This document shows positions 55,811-64,000 of a stretch of DNA of 64,000 nt, piece by piece (within the stretch, counting starts at the first letter, position 1; each line of letters starts with the position of its first letter). This DNA comes from Mayfieldus sp963841445 (lineage in GTDB: Bacteria > Actinomycetota > Thermoleophilia > Solirubrobacterales > 70-9): contig CAWJCP010000002.1 in assembly GCA_963841445.1 (NCBI GenBank), forward strand, positions 992,001 to 1,056,000, given 5' to 3'. A program made the position numbers and the translations under genes. Under the pieces are notes generated by a model. That model saw only the letters and a program-made list of their open reading frames with translations, was not told the origin of the DNA and did not search any database.

Positions 55811-56833
55811 ATGGCGACAGGAGGCGCAGGAGGATCCAACGGCCTGGACGGGGCGCCGCGCAGCGCGGTGCGGCTGCTCAGCGTGGTGGCGCCGGTCTTC
55901 AACGAAACCGAGACGATCGCTGAGTTTCACCGCCGCGTGTGCGGCGCCCTCGAAGGGATCCCGTTCGAGCTCGTTCTCGTCGACGACGGCTCGACCGATG
56001 GAACGTCTGACCTGCTTGCCGGACTTGCCGGCTCGGATCCGCGGGTGCAGGTGCTGACGCTGTCGCGCAACTTCGGCCACCAGTCGGCCCTCACCGCGGG
56101 CCTCGACCACGCAAGCGGCGACGCGGTCGCGATGCTCGATTCCGATCTCCAGGATCCGCCGGAGCTGATCCCGAAAATGCTCGACGAGTGGCGGCGTGGC
56201 GCGGACGTGGTCTCGGCGGTGCGCATCAAGCGCGGCGGAGAGACGCGGCTGAAGCTGGCGACCGCGCGTGGCTTCTACAAGCTCTTCTCGAAGCTCGCGG
56301 ACGTCAGGTTGGAGCACAACGCCGGCGACTTCCGCCTCCTCGACAGGAGCGCCCTCGACGCCCTGAACTCAATGCGGGAGCGCAACCGCTTCCTGCGCGG
56401 GATGAGCTCGTGGGTGGGCTTCACGCAGGCGACGGTGGAGTATGAGCGCGACCCTCGCTATGCGGGGGAGACGAAGTACACCCCACGTCGCATGCTGCGC
56501 TTCTCGGTCGACGCGATCTCGTCCTTCTCGCACTTACCACTACAGGCCGCAACGCTGCTCGGCTTCCTGTTCGCGGGGATCGCGTTCGTCGCGATACCTG
56601 TGGCGATCGGATTCAGGGTCGCCGGGCAGTTCGTTCCCGGCATCACCACAGTGCTGATGGTCGTGCTGCTGCTGGGTGGAATCCAGCTGATCACGGTCGG
56701 GATCATCGGCGAGTACCTCGGTCGCGTTTACGACGAGGTCAAGCAGCGCCCCCTCTATCTCGTGCGCGAGCATCTGAACGCTCCCGTCCGAGAGCCAGAG
56801 CCATCTGAGCAGCGGGTAGCCGGCCGGACATGA
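55811..56833 (+). CDS. GT2 polyisoprenyl-phosphate glycosyltransferase (GtrB/DPM1-like)
   Basis: 340 residues from ATG 55811. LLSVVAPVFNETETIAEFHR, LVLVDDGSTDGTSDLLA, LSRNFGHQSALTAGLDHASG and AVAMLDSDLQDPPELIPKML are typical of GtrB-type enzymes that load a sugar on undecaprenyl phosphate. Two C-terminal membrane helices follow (LLGFLFAGIAFVAIPVAIGF and VLMVVLLLGGIQLITVGIIG). It probably supplies the donor for a GT-C enzyme such as the one at 7430 or the broken one at 58148. ATGA overlap with the next gene. Confidence 0.88.
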   Translation: MATGGAGGSNGLDGAPRSAVRLLSVVAPVFNETETIAEFHRRVCGALEGIPFELVLVDDGSTDGTSDLLAGLAGSDPRVQVLTLSRNFGHQSALTAGLDHASGDAVAMLDSDLQDPPELIPKMLDEWRRGADVVSAVRIKRGGETRLKLATARGFYKLFSKLADVRLEHNAGDFRLLDRSALDALNSMRERNRFLRGMSSWVGFTQATVEYERDPRYAGETKYTPRRMLRFSVDAISSFSHLPLQAATLLGFLFAGIAFVAIPVAIGFRVAGQFVPGITTVLMVVLLLGGIQLITVGIIGEYLGRVYDEVKQRPLYLVREHLNAPVREPEPSEQRVAGRT

Positions 56834-58301
56834 AGATCGCGGTCGTGGGCGCCGGGGTGACCGGCCTCGTCGGCGCCTACAGGCTTTCCGCTCAGGGACA
56901 CCGCTGCGACGTCTATGAGCGCTGGCCCGGGTCTCGGCGGACAGGTCGCCAGCTTCGAGGTCGCGGACGGGATGCGCCTCGAGCGCTACTACCACCATCT
57001 GTTCACGAGCGACCGGGAAATCGCCGACCTCTACGACGAGCTGGACATGGCCGACGCGATCGAATGGCTGCCGTCGAGCGTCGCGATGTTCGCCGACGGC
57101 CGCAGCTACCCGTTCACCACCCCGCTCGATCTGCTGCGCTTCAAGCCGCTCTCGATGGCGTCGCGGATCCGCATGGGCCTGGCCGCGCTGCTCCTGCAGC
57201 GCCAGGCAGATGTTCGAAAATTCGAGACCGAGACGGCTCAGGCTTGGATACAGTCGGCGGATGGGCCACCAGGCCTGGCAGAAAGTGTGGGGCCCGCTGC
57301 TGCGCGGCAAGTTCGGCGATCGTGCCGACGACATTTCGATGGCCTGGCTGTGGCGCAAGCTCAACGTGCGACGGCAGATGAAGGGTGCGGAGGCCAGGCA
57401 GGAGATGCTCGGCTACCCGCGACGGCGGCTGGGAGCCGCTGCTGCAGCGGCTACGCGTCGAGATCGAGAGGCGCGATGGCGCAGGTTCTCATCGACCGTC
57501 CGGTGATCCGGATCGCCGCGGCCGAGGAGGGTTTTGACGTTCACTGGGGCGCCGCGGACTCGTTTCGCCGCGGCCTCGATCCCCGCGACTTCGAACCCGG
57601 AGGCGAGCCGCGAGCGCTACGACGCGGTCCTGGCGACGGTCCCCAATGACGTCTTCGCTCAGATGCTCGACGAAGAGCTCGCGGCTGAGCTGGCGCCCGG
57701 CTATCTCGACCGCCTGGCATCGATCGAGTACCACGAGGCGCTCTGCGTGCTGCTCGAGCTCGATCGCCCCTTCTCACCCTTCTACTGGACCAACATCGCC
57801 GATCGCGAAGTGCCCTTCGTCGGGCTGATCGAGCAGACCAACCTCATAGCTCCGGAGCGCTACGGGGGCCGGCACTTCCTCTACGTCGCCAATTACCTCT
57901 CCACGGGCGACCCGCTGTTGGAGCTCGACTACGACGAGCTGCTGGCGCATTACGAGCCAGGTCTGCGCCGGGTCAACCCAGGGTTCTCGCGCGATTGGGT
58001 GCGCAATCGCTGGGTCTTCCGGGAGCCGGCCGCGCAGCCGGTTGTAACCGTCGGATACCAGGACAAGATCCCGCCCCTGCGGACCGGCGTTCGCGGCCTG
58101 GTGCTTGCCAACACGACCCAGATCTACCCCGAGGACCGGGGGACGAACTACAGCGTGCGGCTGGGCAGCGAGGCCTCCGCGGTCCTGGGCTCGGAGCTCG
58201 GCGATGGGACGGGCTCGGAGCCCGCGCGCCGGCGCAGCACTGCGGGCACCACCGCCGAGCAGGCAAGCACCACGATCAGCGGCTCGAGCGGCGCCCGGTA
58301 G
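56830..58301 (+). pseudogene. FAD/NAD(P)-binding amine-oxidase-like protein, multiply frameshifted
   Basis: It starts KIAVVGAGVTGLVGAYRLSA with an intact FAD-binding motif, but the frame changes near 56930, 57235, 57420, 57480 and 57600. Pieces in order include GLGGQVASFEVADGMRLERY, FADGRSYPFTTPLDLLRF, ISMAWLWRKLNVRRQMKGAE, YDAVLATVPNDVFAQMLDEE and GLVLANTTQIYPEDRGTNYS. Together they form one protein of about 450 residues of the UGM/amine-oxidase-like flavoprotein type, often found next to GtrB-like genes. The true end is probably near 58190. It overlaps the broken GT-C gene convergently. Confidence 0.7.
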
Positions 58302-59491
58302 CGGGTACCGGAGGCGACCGTGAAGACGATCGAGCTGGCAACGGCGAGCGCGACTACCGGGATCCATATCTCGCGTCGGGATCTCGCCTTCCAGAGCCCG
58401 ACCAGCGCCAGCGGCAGCAGCAGGTAGTACATCGCGAGCCCGACCTCGGTGACCTTCTTCGACCTTCCCTCGAATGGCACCTCGTCGACTGCGTGGGCCG
58501 GCCTTCGTATGTCCCAGAATCGCGTGATCCCGTTCCAGTAGAACGCCTTCAAGAGCGAAGACGGATAGTCTCCGATGTAGTCGAAGGCGAGCTTGCGCAG
58601 TCGCTTGACCAAAGCCGCGTCGTCGACTGCGTTGCGGCGCTCGAAGACATAGCGCTGACCTCGAGGCGCGGGACGCCAGGCGAAGGGCAGATCGGGTCGT
58701 TCGCCGACTCCGCATTGAAGGTGCCCGCGATCGCTCCATCCTGGACGGAGAGGGGCAGCAAGGCGTCGAACTCCACGTAGTTGCGGATCGTCCACGGAGC
58801 GATCAGAAGCACCGCACACGCATCCGCTCAGCAGCAGTCAGGCCGAGACCCCGTTTCAGTCCAGCCGCGATCAGCAAACGACGCCAAGACACCGGCAAAG
58901 AGAAAAATCGACGAGGGCCGCACCAGCATCGCGAGCCCAATCACCGCTCCGACCCGGATCGCCGAGCCCGGCGGTCACCTCGTCTCGGCCGAGGAAGAGG
59001 AGAATCGCCCAGCACGGTGAGCGGGAATCGCCAATGCTTCGGAATACAGCAGCCCGTTCCACTCCCAGACCAGCGGAAAGACGGCAACGACCCAGGCTGC
59101 CGCGATTGCCAGTCGTCGCCCCGAACAGGCGGCGAGCAAGGAGCCAGGTGAGAATTACTGTGATCGGCGCCAGGAAAGCCTGGACGAGCTCAACCCCGGT
59201 CGGAGATTTGCCGAGCAGCGTGTACCAGAACCCCACCCAGAGCGGGTACCCCGGCGCCTTCCAGGCGGTTGCATGCGGGATCCCGAACGGGGTGGTCGTC
59301 CACCAGAACTTGCCGTCGGCGAAGAACCGGCCCTCGAGGTCGTACTCGAATTGATCGCCGGCCAGCGGATGGCCATGAGCGGACCGCCGATGTAGGCGAG
59401 CACGAGCAGCATCGCCGCCGACCATCGCCCCACCGACCAGGAGCAGCTCGCGCCGCGGAATCTCTGCGATGCTCTCGCGAAGGCGTTTCAT
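58148..59491 (-). pseudogene. Glycosyltransferase family 39-like, multiply frameshifted
   Basis: It starts MKRLRESIAEIPRRELLLVG at 59491. The catalytic-loop piece LAGDQFEYDLEGRFFADGKF is followed by ATAWKAPGYPLWVGFWYTLL and ITVILTWLLARRLFGAT, then other frames with LLIAPWTIRNYVEFDALLPL and SLLKAFYWNGITRFWDI, ending VFTVASGTRYRAPLEPLIVV at the 3' end. At least four frame changes occur. The order of pieces matches the intact relative at 7430 (GGDAFEYDRYARS, VAPWSVRNCVVFDRFLPL, GRPRYRIPVDPF). Confidence 0.72.
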
Positions 59492-59495
59492 CGAG

Positions 59496-60654
59496 CTAGC
59501 CGTGCCTCCGCAGCCCCACGGCCGCAATCAGATCACAGGGCGCCCAAAGCGCGCCGCTCGATTGCTCAGCGCAATGCCAATGCGGACAGCCGGTCAGAAA
59601 GCGCTGGCGACCACCTCGGCAACGCGTTCGGCAGCCTTCCCGTCCCACATCGGCGGCGGCTCGGCCGGCGCGCTCCGCTCGCCCAATCAGGCCGGGAATC
59701 TCGGCGATCCGATCCGGATCGAGACCAAGCAACGTGTTCGTCCCGGCGCGGATCGTCACCGGTCGCTCGGTGTTGTCGCGCAGCGTGAAGCAGGGAACCC
59801 CAGATAGGTCGTCTCCTCCTGGATGCCGCCGGAATCAGTCAGCACCGCGCCGGCATCCGCCTCCAGGGAGAGAAACTCGAGATAGCCAACCGGGTCGACG
59901 ACCCAATCCGGTGGCGAGTCAGGCCCTTGCGGGTCCGTGGGTGGGCCGGGAAGAGGACCGGCATCTGCTCGGCGATCTCCGACAGGCGGTCGATCGCCGT
60001 CGCAGCAGCGGCCCGTCGACCAGCGCCGGCCGTGAAGGGTGACGAGCAGGTAGCTGCCCGGCTCCAGCCCGTGCGACGCTCGCCGCCCCAAGCGGCCGAA
60101 AGCGATCCTCGAGAGCGACCAGCGTGTCGATCATCGTGTTGCCGACGAAATGCATCCGATCCTCGGCTGCTCCCTCGGCGCGGAGATTCTCGACCGCCTC
60201 GTCGGAATGCAGGAAAAGGTGATCCGAGAGTCGGTCAGTGACGATCCTGTTGATCTCCTCGGGCATCGAGCGGTCGAAGCTGCGCAGGCCAGATTCGATG
60301 TGGGCCAGGGGCACTTGCGCCTTGGCCGCCACCAGGGAAGCGGCAAGGGTCGAGTTGACGTCGCCGGGGACGATCATCAGGTCGGGCCGCTCGGCCGTCG
60401 ATCAAGGGCTCGAGCCGCTCGATCACCCTGGCGGTCTGCTGGCCGTGAGTTCCCGACCCGACATCGAGGAGGTGGTCCGGCTTGGGCAAGGCTCCAAGCT
60501 CCTCGAAGAAGATCTCGGACATGGACTCGTCGTAGTGCTGGCCGGTGTGGATGAGTGAATGCTTCGCGTCGGGCAGCCTCTCCCGAAGGCGGGCGATGAC
60601 CGGTGCCATCTTCACGAAGTTGGGGCGGGTGCCGACGATGTAGGTGATCCGCAT
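59496..60654 (-). pseudogene. wecB: UDP-N-acetylglucosamine 2-epimerase, multiply frameshifted
   Basis: From ATG 60654 it reads MRITYIVGTRPNFVKMAPVI, then LIHTGQHYDESMSEIFFEEL. After a change near 60390 it continues IVPGDVNSTLAASLVAAKAQ, PLAHIESGLRSFDRSMPEEI and NRIVTDRLSDHLFLHSDEAV. In further frames it reads YLLVTLHG and ADAGAVLTDSGGIQEETTYL. All motifs of the non-hydrolysing epimerase (UDP-GlcNAc to UDP-ManNAc) are present in order in a near-normal span of 1.16 kb, but at least four frame changes break it. Start and stop spacing to both neighbours (5 and 4 bases) is that of an intact operon. Confidence 0.8.
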
Positions 60655-60659
60655 CGCGG

Positions 60660-61556
60660 CTAACCCAGGGCTTGCTGGAGCTCGAGGTCGTTTCGTTTGA
60701 CCGCTATGTAGTTCGGCCCGAGGAAGTCCTCGTCGAAGGCGCTATAGGGGCGCAGATCCACCCAGCGCGGATAGAGCTTTCCGACCAGGTAGCCGTGACC
60801 GTCCAAGTACTCGTAGAAGTCGCGGAGTAGATCCTTTGTGTAGATGGAGCCCTGCCCGTACTCGAATTGCACAACGCGTACCGCGCCTGCCGAGAGGGTA
60901 CGCTCGAACCCGCGAAGCACATCGAGTTCCTTGCCTTCGACGTCGACCTTCAGGAAGTCGATTCCCTCGATGTCGTTCTCGCGACAGTACTCGTCGCCAG
61001 TCGTAACCTCGGCGTCGATCATCTCCTTGCGCAGATCGGAAGCGAACTCCAAGGGCACGTCGAGCATCGACGAGACCGAGGTGAGATCGGGGCGGAATGC
61101 AACCCGCACTGCTCCGGACTGCTCTGCCAGACCGAACGGGCTCACGCTCACGTTCGGATCCTCTGCAAACCGGTTGCGGAGCTTCTTGGCGACTTCGGGC
61201 ACCAGCTCAAAGCTGTGAACCTCAGCCTGTGCCAATGCGCTCCTTGCGAGGGCAGTCCAGTCGCCAACGTTTGCGCCCACGTCGAAGACGCATCTCGGCC
61301 GGAGCGCCCCGAGCGCCCGCAGAACCCTCAACTCGCCGTTGGTGCGCGGGTCATAGTCGAAGTTGCGATACGCCGCCAGATACTCCCAGGAGGCACGCGC
61401 CAGCCAGCCCAGGATCGCGTTGCGTCGGTGGGCGGCGATGACCGGTCTGACCCTGAAGGCCACGGGCGAGGACGCTATCCGAACCCGTCCACTGTCCCGC
61501 CGGTAGCCACGGGGCGGCTTTCGCAGTGCTTGAAGTTGACAACATCCCCGCGCCAT
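60660..61556 (-). CDS. FkbM family methyltransferase (copy B)
   Basis: About 298 residues from ATG 61556. The start is uncertain because the start codon used by copy A (ATG-TTG) is conserved here in a different frame. The frame is open far upstream but there it is antisense to the next gene. CVFDVGANVGDWTALARSAL, IDFLKVDVEGKELDVLRGFE, VQFEYGQGSIYTKDLLRDFY and YSAFDEDFLGPNYIAVKRND match copy A closely. It leads a minus-strand operon with wecB (5-base gap) and the GT-C gene. Confidence 0.85.
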   Translation of the reverse strand: MARGCCQLQALRKPPRGYRRDSGRVRIASSPVAFRVRPVIAAHRRNAILGWLARASWEYLAAYRNFDYDPRTNGELRVLRALGALRPRCVFDVGANVGDWTALARSALAQAEVHSFELVPEVAKKLRNRFAEDPNVSVSPFGLAEQSGAVRVAFRPDLTSVSSMLDVPLEFASDLRKEMIDAEVTTGDEYCRENDIEGIDFLKVDVEGKELDVLRGFERTLSAGAVRVVQFEYGQGSIYTKDLLRDFYEYLDGHGYLVGKLYPRWVDLRPYSAFDEDFLGPNYIAVKRNDLELQQALG

Positions 61557-61574
61557 GGGTGCTCGGAGGCTCAA

Positions 61575-62261
61575 TTGACGTCGGTTCGTCCTCTGGCACA
61601 GCCAATTCGTAATCGCCTCGACGGCGCCTTGCGAACCCGCCGGTTCGCACGCCGATGGGGGTTCCCCCCTCCCCCGCCATGGTCGGACACGCTCGGCTAT
61701 GAGATTTTGCTGAAGGAGATCGAACATCACCGGCTCGATCAGGTAGAGGGCGACGTGCTGGAGATCGGTCCCCTGCTGGGGGGAGGCACGATGAAGCTCT
61801 GTCGGTGGTTTGCCCGCAACTCCGAGCAGAAACGCGTGATCGCGGTGGACGTCTTCGACATCGGCTTCGACAAGACGAAGACGGCGGCCGGGTGGCCGAT
61901 GCCCGAGCTGTACGCGAACGTCGTCGGCAATCGCGACCAACGCGAGGTGTTCGACGAGGTTACGAGGGACTGCTCGAATCTCGTCGTGGTCGTCGGCGAT
62001 TCCGCCGATGTCGATCTGCCCACCGAACGGCTGGCTTTCGCATTCGTGGACGGTAACCATGACCCCGATCACGTGCGCTCGGACTTCGAACGCGTGTGGG
62101 AACGCCTATCGCCCGGCGGCATTGTCGCCTTCCACGACTACGGAGGCGATCTACCTGGAGTTACCCAAGCCCTTCACGAGTCGATTGGCCGCCATGCAGC
62201 GGAGATCGCCCGCACCTGGACCCAAGCGCCGATGCTGCTGTTCCTCCAGCGAGGCGACTAA
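61575..62261 (+). CDS. Class I SAM-dependent methyltransferase (Methyltransf_24-like, copy B)
   Basis: 228 residues from TTG 61575, which has GGAGG five bases upstream, as in copy A; the long upstream open frame is antisense to FkbM. DVLEIGPLLGGGTMKLCRWF, IAVDVFDIGFDKTKT, LAFAFVDGNHDPDHVRSDFE and GGIVAFHDYGGDLPGVTQAL are nearly identical to copy A. It is divergent from FkbM copy B by 18 bases. It probably methylates the same class of glycan. Confidence 0.83.
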   Translation: MTSVRPLAQPIRNRLDGALRTRRFARRWGFPPPPPWSDTLGYEILLKEIEHHRLDQVEGDVLEIGPLLGGGTMKLCRWFARNSEQKRVIAVDVFDIGFDKTKTAAGWPMPELYANVVGNRDQREVFDEVTRDCSNLVVVVGDSADVDLPTERLAFAFVDGNHDPDHVRSDFERVWERLSPGGIVAFHDYGGDLPGVTQALHESIGRHAAEIARTWTQAPMLLFLQRGD

Positions 62262-62342
62262 GCGCTGCACCCAACCGATTGACCTGGCACTTCCCAACGT
62301 TGCGACAAGCTTCTGCGCGGAGCAAATCTGCATGCGCGCCGG

Positions 62343-63767
62343 CTACATATACCCAAGAAGCCGCATCCGATCCTCGATCTCGGATACCTCTTCCTCGGAG
62401 GCCTGTTGCCGATCGTGATGTCTTGACGCACGCACAAGCGGATGATCCACCGCAGCCCTGAGGGTGGTCAGCGCAGGGCCCGCTTGCCGTGCCATCGCGT
62501 CCTCTCCGCGGATCGGGTGAGCCTCCAGCGGATCGGCGTCTAGGTCGAAAAGCTCCTCATCGGCGCCCCGGCGAAGAAGCTTCCAACGGCCATCGACCGC
62601 ACAAGTCAGCTCGGTCGTCAAGCGGCGCATGGCGGTTTCGTCTGCCCCCCATTGGTCAATGACCCCCTGTACACGAGGATCGCTCGCCAGCGCCGGAGGA
62701 TCAAATTGGGCCACCGCGGCCTTGTCCGGAAGCTGTCCGTTGGTCGCCCAAGGGTTGCCTTCCAACTGGGCGGCGTCGCTGACTCGCGCCGGCAGTTCAG
62801 CGAGGCTGCGCATGCCTCGGAATGCGTCCGCACCTGGCCCAGAGAGGATGAAGGGGACGCGGATCAGCCTTTCGTCGAGCGAGAAGGCATGGGCGAGCAG
62901 CCCCCCCTCGCCAAAATTCTCGCCATGGTCTGAGCACACGATCACCAAGGTGTCATCGAGCACATCCGCCTGCTCGAGCTGCGTAAGAAGGGCCTCCATC
63001 CAATCGTCCAGATACCGAACAGAGCCGGCGTAGAACCGGCGCATCCGCTCCAGTGCCTCATCCGGGACATCGAAGTCGTGCGTGCAGGCGCGCCAGATGG
63101 CGTTCAGGTTTAGATGGCGCCAGGCCTCGTCTGCTGCACGGACGCGGTCGCCCAAGCCCGCCCCGCTGTACGGCCTTGGGGGCAGATACGGGGAATGGCA
63201 TTCCACGAGGTTCACGAACCAGAAGAACGGCCTTTCGACGCCTGCTTCAAGCCAATCCCTCAACACGACGCCGGCTTGTGCGGCCCCATCGTCGGCTTTT
63301 CCAATCGCCGCCTCGACAGCCCATCGCAAGCGTGCGCGCCGGTCGCCGCCGAGTCGAGCCTGTCGCACCGATTCGATAGCGACGAATCGATCGAATCCGA
63401 CATCGAATCCGCTCAGGGGAGACACCCAGAGATTGGTGCTCACTGCGCCGGTCGCGTAGCCCGCATGCCTCAACACCTCGGGAAGCAATCGCTCTCGTTG
63501 CGCATGCATCACCGGCGCGGCGCTTTGCGGGGTTGCTGCCGGCGCCTGACCGAGTCCCAAGCCTCTAGATAGCGCGCCCGTGAACATCGACGCATGTGAG
63601 GGGAGGGTCCAAGACGCGGTGACCCGTGCGTCGGTAAGCGCGATGCCGGACCGAGCCAGGTCCGCGACGACGGGACTCGATCCAGCCGGTGCCCCATATG
63701 GCTCGAGGGAGTCGGCCCGGGCAGTGTCGAGAACGATCCACAGGATGTTCGGCAGAAGGGGGGTCAC
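62343..63767 (-). CDS. Sulfatase-like alkaline phosphatase superfamily enzyme
   Basis: 474 residues from GTG 63767. PNILWIVLDTARADSLEPYG supplies the metal-binding Asp, ASWTLPSHASMFTG the nucleophile region, and LVIVCSDHGENFGEGGLLAH the second metal site. The formylglycine signature C/S-x-P-x-R is absent: the residue at that position is Thr and no Arg follows. It may therefore be a phosphotransferase or phosphodiesterase rather than a sulfatase. No signal peptide is evident. It lies 8 bases after the similar gene at 63776. Confidence 0.82.
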   Translation of the reverse strand: MTPLLPNILWIVLDTARADSLEPYGAPAGSSPVVADLARSGIALTDARVTASWTLPSHASMFTGALSRGLGLGQAPAATPQSAAPVMHAQRERLLPEVLRHAGYATGAVSTNLWVSPLSGFDVGFDRFVAIESVRQARLGGDRRARLRWAVEAAIGKADDGAAQAGVVLRDWLEAGVERPFFWFVNLVECHSPYLPPRPYSGAGLGDRVRAADEAWRHLNLNAIWRACTHDFDVPDEALERMRRFYAGSVRYLDDWMEALLTQLEQADVLDDTLVIVCSDHGENFGEGGLLAHAFSLDERLIRVPFILSGPGADAFRGMRSLAELPARVSDAAQLEGNPWATNGQLPDKAAVAQFDPPALASDPRVQGVIDQWGADETAMRRLTTELTCAVDGRWKLLRRGADEELFDLDADPLEAHPIRGEDAMARQAGPALTTLRAAVDHPLVRASRHHDRQQASEEEVSEIEDRMRLLGYM

Positions 63768-63775
63768 TTGAGACC

Positions 63776-64000
63776 TTAGGGAACGAGACCCTCGACGAAC
63801 GGCACCTCAAATACCTTCGGATGCATGATCGGACCGTGGCCGAAGTACCGATCCTCGCCGAACAGCTCGCCGTGATCGGAAGTCACAATCAGCCACGAAT
63901 TTGAGGGCAGTCTGTCGAAGAGACGCCCAAAGACTCCGTCGAGGTACTCGACGGCGGCCACCTGCCTGTCGCGCAGCGCTTTGAGCTGCGACGCGTCAAA
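63776..64000 (-). CDS. Second sulfatase-like/alkaline phosphatase superfamily protein (3' part only)
   Basis: The last 74 residues of a protein whose 5' end lies beyond the right edge. LKALRDRQVAAVEYLDGVFG and SWLIVTSDHGELFGEDRYFG carry the conserved Asp-His metal site, and HGPIMHPKVFEVPFVEGLVP ends the chain. It is the same superfamily as the gene downstream, so the two form a tandem pair. Confidence 0.8.
   Translation of the reverse strand, partial: FDASQLKALRDRQVAAVEYLDGVFGRLFDRLPSNSWLIVTSDHGELFGEDRYFGHGPIMHPKVFEVPFVEGLVP

Noticed and set aside
60867..61574. N-terminal extension of the plus-strand methyltransferase copy B
   Set aside because: It is antisense to FkbM copy B; the conserved TTG start with ribosome site at 61575 matches copy A.
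61557..62072. N-terminal extension of FkbM copy B
   Set aside because: It would be antisense to the methyltransferase; copy A has a start at the homologous position near 61556.

Overview
The window is high-GC DNA (roughly two thirds G+C by eye), most likely from an actinomycete relative of the class Thermoleophilia (Solirubrobacterales or Gaiellales type). That placement is an inference. It rests on a LexA gene with the Gram-positive/actinobacterial SOS box, a type A RNase P RNA, a cyclic di-AMP riboswitch in front of a peptidoglycan-binding secreted protein, tRNA genes without encoded CCA, many GTG/TTG starts, and System I cytochrome c maturation genes beside an AbiEi/DUF559-type protein.

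Layout. 1-3.4 kb is housekeeping: the 5' part of a riboswitch-controlled cell-wall protein, an SDR/VOC pair, rnpB, lexA with a coupled zinc-ribbon gene, and tRNA-Leu(GAG). 3.4-10.4 kb holds cell-surface genes: two GT-C type membrane glycosyltransferases, a secreted Ig-like protein and a protein built of Thr/Pro-rich heptad repeats encoded by a 21-bp minisatellite. 10.7-13 kb has an AbiEi/DUF559 protein, a frameshifted solute-binding lipoprotein and secG.

13-46.2 kb and 54.9-64 kb form a very large extracellular glycan locus. It contains about fifteen GT2/GT4 glycosyltransferases, an O-antigen-ligase-like polymerase, a Wzx-type flippase, a Wzz/BY-kinase chain-length regulator, an asparagine synthase, UDP-galactopyranose mutase, UDP-GlcNAc 2-epimerase, a GH-A glycosidase, an acyltransferase, a sulfotransferase, two alkaline-phosphatase-superfamily 'sulfatases' and about ten SAM methyltransferases. 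The likely product is a methylated, possibly sulfated and galactofuranose-containing polysaccharide exported by a Wzx/Wzy-like route.

The two halves of the glycan locus are separated at 47-54.9 kb by cytochrome c maturation genes in two pieces (ccmI-like/ccmF/ccmE and ccmG/ccmH). Between those pieces lie an SDR, a GT2, two toxin-antitoxin modules and tRNA-Gly(CCC).

The glycan locus shows heavy rearrangement. A divergent FkbM/methyltransferase pair occurs twice, 33 kb apart. A 92-bp direct repeat brackets the sulfotransferase. Gene fossils of glf, of a methyltransferase and of rnpB are scattered through it. Several genes carry single frameshifts, and a dense cluster of frameshifts lies at 56.9-60.5 kb. 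Whether these are biological or consensus errors cannot be settled from the sequence alone.
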